DNA of 6,817 bases from Neisseriaceae bacterium (lineage in GTDB: Bacteria; Pseudomonadota; Gammaproteobacteria; Burkholderiales; UBA11063): the NCBI GenBank assembly GCA_947454215.1, contig CANGJN010000028.1, forward strand, positions 1 through 6,817. The letters run 5' to 3'. Made by a program: the position numbers and the translations under genes. Shown one piece after another: positions 1-5,895 of the stretch; positions within the stretch are counted from its first letter, which is position 1; the number at the start of each line of letters is the position of its first letter. The notes beneath the pieces were generated by a model. The model saw only the letters and a program-made list of their open reading frames with translations. It had not been told where the DNA came from and searched no databases.

Positions 1-1
1 A

Positions 2-118
2 ACTTTATTTTTACTTCAAATTTATAAAACCTCCTCTAATTGAAAGGGAGGAATTGTAAAATATAAGAATAAGTAACCGATTTATTTTATTTATTTTAAA
101 AAAAAGTGTTACAAAGAT
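2..118 (+). promoter_or_regulatory. R1: leader element with hairpin, copy 1 of 2
   Basis: This stretch lies directly upstream of the first secreted-protein gene and is clearly related to 2959-3069 in front of corC. By hand alignment, positions 2-60 match 2959-3018 at 48 of 59 aligned bases with one 1-base gap; similarity continues more weakly to about 118. Within it, 21-60 folds into an imperfect hairpin: TTTATAA pairs with TTGTAAA (one G-T pair), then an A/A internal loop, then CCTCC (30-34) pairs with GGAGG (47-51). The outer stem is kept in R2, while the inner stem differs in sequence but can still pair partly. A TATAAA hexamer (23-28) is shared by both copies. The element may start before the window. 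Whether it is a leader RNA, a promoter region or a small dispersed repeat cannot be decided here. Confidence 0.6.
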
Positions 119-133
119 TATAGGAAATTTATT

Positions 134-1660
134 ATGAAAATTATTGCTTTATTAATTTTATTTTTAACTAATATAGATGTACATGCATATGAAAGTTGTG
201 ATGATTTATACAATTTATTTGTAAGAAGAAATTTAACTGAGCTAATCCACCATAATCCATATCCATTTGTAAATCTAGGTCAACCCATAATATTATTCAA
301 TAATGGTAAGATTCTTTTTCCAGATTTAATTTCTAAAAATCTAAAAGAAATTTCATCACGACTCTTTCTCAAAATAACTTTAAAAGAAGCTTACCCAGTA
401 TGGGATAAAATAAAAAAACCAACACTTAAAAGTATTGATTTTCATGGAACTGTAATAATTTATAATCTAAAGGATAATAATCTATACGAATATATAGTTA
501 ATAATAATGATAGACATGACACAATAATTACCTGTTATATAACAAAACAGGGACGAAGTTATTTAAAAATTGATTCTGATCAAAGCAAGACACAATCATA
601 TAAAGTGAGTTTACGTAGTTTAAGTGATATTAGAGAAGTACCTGTTACTCCTAATCAAGACGCTTCTCAAAAAACAAAATTAGATATATCTGATGAAGGA
701 GTTGAAAGTAAAGATAGAAATTGTAGTAATCTAAGTTTATATGAGAATAAATGGTCATTTATAATAAACAGCGAGAGTTTAATTGAAACTAAATTAAATA
801 GTATAATAACCAAAGATGACGAAGAAATTGCAGTTAATATTGATGAAACACAACCAAAACAAAGATATATTGGCAGTTTATATAAGTATACAAATAAAGA
901 TTTAACGAGTGGTCCTGAAAAAGTTTTATTAAAATGTAAAGAATTTGAAGATGAAAAAACGAAAATAACAAAATATAGAGTTTATGTAATCAAATTAGTT
1001 GAAGAAGGGGTAAGTGATATATTATTTAGTTTTGATTTGAATAATATTTCAATACTTAAGAATACAGAGATTGAGAAAAACTATAATTCAAAAAAATTAT
1101 TTAATCTTCCTGCAAGCACTAGAGCAGATTCTGAGTTACATACTTCTGGTCAAAATATGCCTAAGTCTAAAGAAGTGGTTCCAAGTGAATCAAATATTGA
1201 GGATGAACCTAAATATACTTTTAAAGATTGCTTCTATCTCGAGAATAACATGGAAAATTATTATTTTAAAATATTAGATAAAGAAATATTGCCACACGAG
1301 TGGATTCACAGTAATAGAAAGAATGTGGCTATTAAATTAGAAAGTTTAGATTCTGTTGGTACTAATTATAGAAATTATTCTGGATTTATTTTTAGTTATA
1401 ATGAAGATAATTTTAAAATTAACCAGGAGGTGGATAATCAAATCTTTATTAAATGTATAAAAATTGAGGATCACTATAAAATACGCTTGTATAAAGAACC
1501 TAACCCTGAACATTATATTGAGTTACCTTTTCAAAAAATTGAACTCTTGGATAGAAATTTTTCATTCTCTAAAAATGAACACTCTACTACTGCTATTAGT
1601 GAAGAGCATTTACCAGGCCTTACTTATTCAGCCTCAACTAGTTTTAACCCACATAAGTGA
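134..1660 (+). CDS. Secreted modular protein of unknown function, three Cys-bounded modules (probably truncated)
   Basis: I do not recognise a family. The start is supported by an AGGA ribosome site (122-125) eight bases upstream and by a clean signal peptide: Lys2, a hydrophobic core at residues 3-11 and a V-H-A cleavage site after Ala18. The mature part has three related modules. Module 1 runs from Cys22 to about 170 with its second Cys at 134. Module 2 runs from Cys197 to about 310, second Cys at 268. Module 3 runs from Cys366 to about 475, second Cys at 441. In each, a hydrophobic strand leads into the second Cys, followed by a Tyr/Lys-rich strand and a short hydrophobic end (DIREV, NISIL, KIELL). 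The Cys pairs may form disulfides outside the cytoplasm. Linkers are rich in Ser, Thr, Pro, Glu and Lys. The TGA at 1658-1660 lies in a linker, and the frame beyond it stays open to 2062 with a fourth module, so this is probably a shortened version of a 642-residue protein. Confidence 0.8.
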   Translation: MKIIALLILFLTNIDVHAYESCDDLYNLFVRRNLTELIHHNPYPFVNLGQPIILFNNGKILFPDLISKNLKEISSRLFLKITLKEAYPVWDKIKKPTLKSIDFHGTVIIYNLKDNNLYEYIVNNNDRHDTIITCYITKQGRSYLKIDSDQSKTQSYKVSLRSLSDIREVPVTPNQDASQKTKLDISDEGVESKDRNCSNLSLYENKWSFIINSESLIETKLNSIITKDDEEIAVNIDETQPKQRYIGSLYKYTNKDLTSGPEKVLLKCKEFEDEKTKITKYRVYVIKLVEEGVSDILFSFDLNNISILKNTEIEKNYNSKKLFNLPASTRADSELHTSGQNMPKSKEVVPSESNIEDEPKYTFKDCFYLENNMENYYFKILDKEILPHEWIHSNRKNVAIKLESLDSVGTNYRNYSGFIFSYNEDNFKINQEVDNQIFIKCIKIEDHYKIRLYKEPNPEHYIELPFQKIELLDRNFSFSKNEHSTTAISEEHLPGLTYSASTSFNPHK

Positions 1661-2062
1661 TTATGCCCAACTACCTCAAATTCAAAGATTGCAGATATTT
1701 ATAATAATGATAAATGTAAGGTAATTACTGACGCATTTCAAAATAAAACTAAACTAAAAATATTTAGAGAAAATCTGTTGCTACCTTTTTCAGTTAATAA
1801 AATTTTAAATTTTGGAACTCTATCATATATATTAATTTCGGTTAATAAAAAACTCACTGAAAAGTCCTATAAAGTTTATATAGAAGAGTTTTATAAAAAT
1901 ATTTCAGGAGATAACAAAGATTCTATTAATACTTTTGAAACTGAAATAGAATGTGTTATTGGTAGAGAGAGTACCAAACTTTATATAAGACAAAAGAGAA
2001 AAGGACTTTATAAGTATTTTTCAGATATAGAAAATGTTATGCCTGTTGTTACAAATAAATAA
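1661..2062 (+). pseudogene. Detached fourth module of the upstream secreted-protein gene, after in-frame TGA
   Basis: This is the same reading frame as the gene at 134, separated only by the TGA at 1658-1660, and it stays open for 133 codons to a TAA at 2060-2062. It encodes the rest of a Ser/Thr linker and a fourth module with the spacing of the others: Cys at codon 528 and codon 607 (79 apart; 71 and 75 in modules 2 and 3), a Lys/Tyr strand after the second Cys, and a hydrophobic end at DIENV. There is no ATG before the last few codons and no ribosome site; the TTG at 1778 would cut into the module and lacks a Shine-Dalgarno. Independent translation is therefore unlikely. Either a recent point mutation split the gene, the TGA is read through at some level, or the base is a sequencing error. 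Confidence 0.7.
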
Positions 2063-2079
2063 AAGATAAAAATTAAATA

Positions 2080-2178
2080 TTAGGAATTAAATTTTCTATA
2101 ATTTTTTCTAGTTTCAGAACTTGCAGAAATAGGATTTCTAAGATCAAGATTTATAGACTTAGGACGTCTAAAGTACAT
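2080..2178 (-). CDS. Candidate 32-residue basic protein, unknown function
   Basis: On the minus strand an ATG (2178-2176) opens 32 codons ending in TAA (2082-2080). The product begins MYFRRPKSINLDLRNP and has eight Lys/Arg against two acidic residues, no signal peptide and no membrane segment. I do not recognise it. The evidence for coding is compositional: the segment is richer in G+C (about 30% over 2101-2180) than the flanks, and G+C is concentrated at codon positions 1 and 2 (22 of 62) rather than position 3 (3 of 31). That is the pattern of a real gene in an AT-rich genome, and the opposite-strand frame does not show it. An extended -10 motif lies about 20 bases upstream. Against it are its shortness and the absence of a clear Shine-Dalgarno. 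It could be the remnant of a longer gene. Confidence 0.4.
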   Translation of the reverse strand: MYFRRPKSINLDLRNPISASSETRKNYRKFNS

Positions 2179-2198
2179 ACTACAATAAAATATACACT

Positions 2199-2207
2199 TT
2201 TATACCA
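2199..2207 (-). promoter_or_regulatory. Extended -10 promoter candidate for the minus-strand small ORF
   Basis: Read on the minus strand, this is TGGTATAAA, which fits the extended -10 consensus TGnTATAAT at all but the last base. It sits 20 bases before the ATG at 2178, so a transcript would have a leader of roughly a dozen bases. The surrounding 15-mer (2198-2212) is repeated exactly, in the opposite orientation, at 2929-2943. I see no convincing -35. AT-rich DNA produces such motifs often, so this is a modest call. Confidence 0.3.
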
Positions 2208-2367
2208 ATATATCTATAAGTGGTTAATTGTTTATGGAACTAATGTATGAATTCTAGGTTAAATTAAAGTGAAATATAACACATATAACATCGTATAAAT
2301 TTATTTCAACTAAAATTATATTCAAAATAAAAAGCATTTAGTTATTCTTTAAATTTGTTAAATTTTT

Positions 2368-2371
2368 AAGG
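2368..2371 (+). promoter_or_regulatory. Ribosome binding site of ybeY
   Basis: AAGG lies seven bases before the ATG at 2379 and fixes this start. The product then begins at the usual position for the family, close to the N-terminal strand of YbeY. Confidence 0.5.
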
Positions 2372-2378
2372 TTCTATA

Positions 2379-2825
2379 ATGTTAAACTTCTCTATAAATC
2401 GTGCCTCTATTTTATATGGTCAACCCAAACGTAGTGATATTTCTAGATGGTTAAAATCTTCTTTATTACAAAAGTATAAAAATGTTTTTTTAAATATTTC
2501 TATTGTTAATAAAGAATCATCAAAAAATTTAAATTTTTCTTATAGAAATAAAAATTACCCAACAAATGTTATTAGTTTAGAATATGAAGATTCTACTATA
2601 AATAATTTTTTATTAAGTGGAGATATTATTTTATGTCATGAGATAATAGTTCAGGAGGCAGAATTGCAAAATAAAAAAATCATAGATCATTATGCTCATC
2701 TTATAGTACATGCAATACTTCACTTACAGGGATTAGATCATGAGAATGACGATGATGCCGAAATTATGGAAGCAGAAGAAATTAAAATTTTATCTAAATT
2801 TGGCATTCCAAACCCTTATAAATGA
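2379..2825 (+). CDS. ybeY: Endoribonuclease YbeY (rRNA maturation factor)
   Basis: YbeY is a zinc-dependent metal hydrolase needed for 16S rRNA 3'-end processing, 70S ribosome quality control and RNA turnover in the cytoplasm. The 148-residue product is near the usual length (about 150-155 in Proteobacteria). The diagnostic H-x3-H-x5-H zinc site is present as His111, His115 and His121 in HAILHLQGLDH, followed by the family's acidic stretch (DDDAEIMEAEE). The conserved Arg56 in YRNKNYPTNVISLEYE matches the YRGKDKPTNVLSFPFE region of the E. coli protein, and the GD of the next strand is at 81-82. The C-terminus ends NPYK, resembling the usual DPY. The PhoH-like gene often found just upstream (ybeZ) is not next to it here; instead a secreted-protein gene precedes it. 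corC follows only after 246 bp, so it may not be in one transcript with corC-lnt. Confidence 0.95.
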   Translation: MLNFSINRASILYGQPKRSDISRWLKSSLLQKYKNVFLNISIVNKESSKNLNFSYRNKNYPTNVISLEYEDSTINNFLLSGDIILCHEIIVQEAELQNKKIIDHYAHLIVHAILHLQGLDHENDDDAEIMEAEEIKILSKFGIPNPYK

Positions 2826-2928
2826 AAAGATCTATAATGGATTTTAAAAATTTTATTTAAATTAAAAAAGTATTGAAGTTATGGTTAAAACAAATCGATT
2901 AAGAGTTAAACAAATAGTAATATATAAT

Positions 2929-2943
2929 TATATTGGTATAAAA
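2929..2943 (+). promoter_or_regulatory. Extended -10 promoter candidate upstream of corC-lnt
   Basis: TGGTATAAA at 2934-2942 fits the extended -10 consensus. The 15-base block around it is an exact inverted copy of 2198-2212, and similarity extends a few bases further upstream (TATAnn before the block). If it is active, transcription would begin near 2950 and the whole R2 element would be in the 5' untranslated leader of corC-lnt. No good -35 hexamer is visible at 15-19 bp, and the motif is common in AT-rich DNA. Confidence 0.3.
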
Positions 2944-2958
2944 TTTAAATAAAATTAT

Positions 2959-3069
2959 ACTTTATCTTTGCTTTAAATTTATAAAGACCTTCTATACTTA
3001 TATGGGAATAATTGTAAAATCCAAAAAATAAATCACTGACTTACGTCATTAATTTTTAAAAAGTATTAA
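2959..3069 (+). promoter_or_regulatory. R2: leader element with hairpin, copy 2 of 2
   Basis: This is the second copy of the element at 2-118, ending just before the corC start. The first 27 bases match R1 at 24 positions without a gap. The block ATTGTAAAAT (3011-3020) is identical to R1. Further on, AATAAATCACTGACTTA (3029-3045) matches 13 of 17 bases of the R1 counterpart. The predicted hairpin (2978-3018) keeps the outer TTTATAA/TTGTAAA stem and an inner CCT/GGG pairing, while the loop sequence has diverged. Retention of pairing despite loop change hints at a functional RNA or DNA structure. There is no T-run after the stem, so it does not look like a simple terminator of ybeY. Confidence 0.6.
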
Positions 3070-3071
3070 AA

Positions 3072-3881
3072 ATGGTTATGGAAAGATTTATTAAATATTT
3101 ATATGAAAAGAAATTTAAAAATAAATATGATTTAATAAAAATATTGCATAAATTTAATTCATTAAATATTATAAAATTTGATTCTGTTTCAATTTTAGAA
3201 ACGATAATAAATGCAGAACAAATCAAAGCAAAAGATATTATGATTCCAAGAATATCTATTGATTTTATCAATATAAATGATAATATCGACAATATCATAA
3301 ATAAAATTATTTTAACTAGACATTCTAGATTTCCAGTTATTGATGGAGAATTGGGAAATGTAATTGGAATATTGCACACCAAAGATTTATTTTCCATAGT
3401 AAAAACAAAAGAAAACTTTAATCTGATAGATTTAGTTCGTGATGCTTATTTCGTTTCTAATCTAAAGCCAATAGATGAACTTATGTTTGAAATGAGAACT
3501 AGACAGAACCATATGGCAATCGTAGTTGATGAATTTACTAATATTGTTGGATTAATAACATTAGAGTTGATTGTAGAACAATTTCTTGGAGAAATTGAAG
3601 ACGAACATGATTCTATAGATGGTGAGAGAAATATTATTTTCATTGATGAGAATCAATACAGAGTAAAAGGTCATTGTAAATTAAATAATTTAAATAATGT
3701 TTTAAATTTGAAATGGAAAGATGAAATAGTTGAAACTGTAAATGGTTATTTAATTAAGAAATTAAAAAAAATTCCAAGGATTGGAGAAATAATTGTTTTA
3801 GATGATGTAGAATTAGAGATTATTAATGCTGATAGTAGAAAAATAAATTTATTACAAATTACTAAAAAGAAAAATAAATGA
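3072..3881 (+). CDS. corC: CorC/HlyC/TlyC-type CBS-domain protein
   Basis: This 269-residue protein belongs to the CorC/YbeX family, called hemolysin C (TlyC) in rickettsiae. E. coli CorC is linked to Mg2+/Co2+ efflux; more recent work on the family links it to Mg homeostasis and ribosome function. Rickettsial TlyC has been connected with membrane lysis, but that role should not be assumed here. Order: a short N-terminal helix region, the DIMIPR motif (residues 55-60), the first CBS domain with HSRFPVIDG (84-92), the second CBS domain with HMAIVVDEF (147-155), then GEIEDEHD (173-180) and the C-terminal CorC_HlyC domain (about 185-264) with GYL and ADSRKI. There are no transmembrane segments and no N-terminal DUF21 domain, so this is the short, soluble form (E. 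coli CorC has 292 residues). The start is uncertain between ATG 3072 and ATG 3078, and neither has a clear Shine-Dalgarno. Its stop overlaps the lnt start. Confidence 0.93.
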   Translation: MVMERFIKYLYEKKFKNKYDLIKILHKFNSLNIIKFDSVSILETIINAEQIKAKDIMIPRISIDFININDNIDNIINKIILTRHSRFPVIDGELGNVIGILHTKDLFSIVKTKENFNLIDLVRDAYFVSNLKPIDELMFEMRTRQNHMAIVVDEFTNIVGLITLELIVEQFLGEIEDEHDSIDGERNIIFIDENQYRVKGHCKLNNLNNVLNLKWKDEIVETVNGYLIKKLKKIPRIGEIIVLDDVELEIINADSRKINLLQITKKKNK

Positions 3882-5401
3882 TTTACCTAACAAATATATA
3901 TAAAAAGCATAAAGTTATTTATTTTTTTTTGTCTGCAATTCTTTTATGCACCACTTTTGCTCCATTAAATTTTGAATTTGTTGCTTGGATTTCTTTATTT
4001 ATATTTATATTAATAATAGATAACGACATACTATTCTTAAATAGTTTTATAGATGGACTAATATTTGGAATAATACTCTTCTTACCATTAATGTATTGGA
4101 TGTTTTATTCATTATATAAAGTTATTCATACTGGTTTTTATGTTGCAATTATTTCCTACATATTATTCTGTCTAACATTATCTATATTCATTGGATTATC
4201 TACCTTAATATATAAAAAAATCAAAATTAAAAATACAACAATTAATCGAGTTTTTTTATTTCCTAGCATTTGGGTTTTTTTTGAGTGGATTAGAGGATGG
4301 ATATTCACTGGTTTTGGATGGTTTGATATCGGATATACACAAATAAATAATCAAGCATTAAAGTATTTTTTACCTATATTAGGTATTTATGGTTTATCAT
4401 GGTTAGTTATAAGTATTTCTGGTGTATTGTCACTAATTATACCCATGGTTTTTTTTAAAAAAAAAACCAACTTAACTATTTTATATTTAGGTTATTTAAT
4501 TATAATAATAATTATAGGTGATAATTTAAGTAACATTAATTATACCAAACCATATGGAGAAAAAATTAAAGTTGCCTTAATTCAAAGTAATATAGGAACT
4601 AGTAATAAATGGATAGGAAGTAGCAGTATTGACTATTATGCAAAACAAATAAAAAATATTAAAGCAGATATAATTTTCACACCAGAAACAGCCATAACTA
4701 CTTTTGAAAAATTTTTACCGACTGATTATTTAAACTCTTTAGCCAAATTTGCCAAAAAAAATAATGCAAATTTAATTATAGGAATGCCTATAATTATTGA
4801 CCAATATGAAAACTATGTCAATGCTGTGATGCTAGTAACCAATAGTAAAAGACCATTCTATTCTAAATACCATTTGGTACCATTTGGCGAATATATTCCT
4901 TTTAAAGATATTTTATCAACCTTATATTCAAAATTTTCTATTCCAATGGTAGGATTTGTTCCCGGAAATATTAATCAAAAACCAATGGTTATTGGAAATG
5001 AAAAAATTGCATTTGATATTTGTTATGAGAATGGTTTTGGTTCCGAATTAACCACTGCTTCTAAAGAATCTACTTTAATGGCAAATGTTAGTGACATGAT
5101 GTGGTATGGTAACACCTTTGCCATGTATCAACACTTACAACTATCACAAGCTAGAGCACTAGAGAATCAGCGCTATTTTATACAAGTAACTAACTCAGGG
5201 GTAACAGCCATTATAGATAAATCAGGAAAGGTTCAATCTGAACTTCCTCCTTTTAAAGATATCGTACTTTATGATGAGGTTCAAGGTATGATAGGGATAA
5301 CTCCCTATCAAATATATGGAAATAAAATTATAATTAGTATTTGTTTAGGGATAATTCTTTTATCTCTTTTATTAAGAAAATTTAAAGCATTTAGAATTTA
5401 A
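3878..5401 (+). CDS. lnt: Apolipoprotein N-acyltransferase Lnt
   Basis: Lnt is an inner-membrane enzyme that transfers an acyl chain from a phospholipid to the amino group of the N-terminal Cys of apolipoproteins, the last step of lipoprotein maturation after Lgt and LspA. At 507 residues it matches the E. coli length (512). The first 215 residues hold about six or seven hydrophobic segments and the conserved EWIRGWIFTGFGW stretch starting at Glu136. A periplasmic nitrilase-type domain starts near residue 230 (VALIQSNIG). The catalytic triad is visible: Glu270 in PETA, Lys330 in SKYHLVPFGEYIPF and Cys382 in DICYENG, matching E. coli Glu267, Lys335 and Cys387. A last membrane segment lies at about 487-502. 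The ATG overlaps the corC stop in ATGA, indicating translational coupling. It contains a T8A10 tract at 4449-4466 and a T9 run at 3922-3930, unusual in a needed gene. It looks intact. Confidence 0.96.
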   Translation: MIYLTNIYKKHKVIYFFLSAILLCTTFAPLNFEFVAWISLFIFILIIDNDILFLNSFIDGLIFGIILFLPLMYWMFYSLYKVIHTGFYVAIISYILFCLTLSIFIGLSTLIYKKIKIKNTTINRVFLFPSIWVFFEWIRGWIFTGFGWFDIGYTQINNQALKYFLPILGIYGLSWLVISISGVLSLIIPMVFFKKKTNLTILYLGYLIIIIIIGDNLSNINYTKPYGEKIKVALIQSNIGTSNKWIGSSSIDYYAKQIKNIKADIIFTPETAITTFEKFLPTDYLNSLAKFAKKNNANLIIGMPIIIDQYENYVNAVMLVTNSKRPFYSKYHLVPFGEYIPFKDILSTLYSKFSIPMVGFVPGNINQKPMVIGNEKIAFDICYENGFGSELTTASKESTLMANVSDMMWYGNTFAMYQHLQLSQARALENQRYFIQVTNSGVTAIIDKSGKVQSELPPFKDIVLYDEVQGMIGITPYQIYGNKIIISICLGIILLSLLLRKFKAFRI

Positions 5402-5716
5402 ATAAAAATATTAATATAGGATATATAACTGTAAAATATCATATACAATATTTATTCAGTTTGATATTTTCATAATTAATTTAAAAGTTTTTTATTGACA
5501 TATTATTATTTGTTTAATATTTTAGATATTATTTTCTCGTACATATTAATTTTTCAAATATTTTATCTAATTTTGACCATATTTTTTTACCACAATATTT
5601 ATTATATGATAAAATAAATTGTTTATAGATAAACTAGCATGTAGAATATTTAAACCAACAATAAAGTATTGAACATTTAAAGTAAAGCAATTGTGTTGCC
5701 ATTTTATGAAGTAGCA

Positions 5717-5743
5717 AAATAAACTTGACAACATAGTTTATTT
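5717..5743 (+). promoter_or_regulatory. Possible -35 box inside an inverted repeat
   Basis: AAATAAAC (5717-5724) and GTTTATTT (5736-5743) form a perfect 8-bp inverted repeat whose spacer begins with TTGACA (5725-5730), the consensus -35 hexamer. This could be an operator over the promoter of the gene at 5896. However, the best -10 at normal spacing is poor, and the start codon is about 150 bases away, so the call is weak. Confidence 0.2.
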
Positions 5744-5881
5744 AATAAATTTATTTAATCAGATACTTTCTAAAATGGTTTATAAAATAAAATTGGCAAA
5801 TTGTTGTTCATAATTCAAATAAACTAAAATACTCATTAGCATACAGAAATTTTTATTAGAAAATTTGATAAGTAAAATTTT

Positions 5882-5887
5882 AAAGGA
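5882..5887 (+). promoter_or_regulatory. Ribosome binding site of the second secreted-protein gene
   Basis: AAAGGA lies eight bases before the ATG at 5896 and supports that start. It follows an AT-only inverted repeat (5860-5866 with 5875-5881) that may be chance. Confidence 0.6.
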
Positions 5888-5895
5888 TATTTTAA

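Larger units (their letters stand above)
5402..5895 (+). other. 494-bp non-coding region between lnt and the next secreted-protein gene
   Basis: I see no convincing gene here. The region is extremely AT-rich. It contains two perfect TTGACA hexamers (5495-5500 and 5725-5730). The first has TATTTT at 17-bp spacing; the second has no good -10 at normal spacing. A TATAAA at 5781-5786 is another possible -10 for the gene at 5896. An imperfect AT-only inverted repeat at 5429-5459, shortly after the lnt stop, could be a weak terminator but lacks a G+C stem and a T-run. metK and the regulator gene often found after lnt in alphaproteobacteria are absent. A minus-strand frame without a start codon (down to 5529) is open for about 35 codons, which is not enough to call. 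Confidence 0.5.

Noticed and set aside
1658..1660. TGA as a sense codon (alternative genetic code or selenocysteine)
   Set aside because: TGA terminates ybeY and corC at the expected protein ends, and Trp is encoded by TGG throughout, so a TGA-Trp code does not fit. No selenocysteine hairpin or selenoprotein family is apparent, and the module alignment does not call for Cys there.
1464..1724. 86-codon plus-strand frame overlapping the end of the first gene
   Set aside because: It is a shadow of the modular gene in another frame, with no own ribosome site and no recognisable product.
1778..2062. Independent gene starting with TTG at 1778
   Set aside because: The start would cut off the first Cys of the fourth module and has no ribosome site; the frame is continuous with the gene at 134, so it is better read as its detached tail.
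2154..2170. TAGAC/GTCTA inverted repeat as a terminator or operator
   Set aside because: The arms are only 5 bp, there is no T-run, and it is inside the candidate minus-strand small gene, where codon use explains the sequence.
2375..2380. TATAAT overlapping the ybeY start codon as a -10 box
   Set aside because: No -35 lies at suitable spacing, and a transcript from it would lack the ybeY ribosome site and start codon.
3056..3643. Two minus-strand frames (3056-3397 and 3446-3643) under corC
   Set aside because: They lie antisense to the well-conserved CBS domains of corC and are by-products of its codon composition.
5529..5635. Minus-strand open frame of about 35 codons after lnt
   Set aside because: It has no start codon or ribosome site, and open frames of this length are expected by chance in 500 bp read in six frames.
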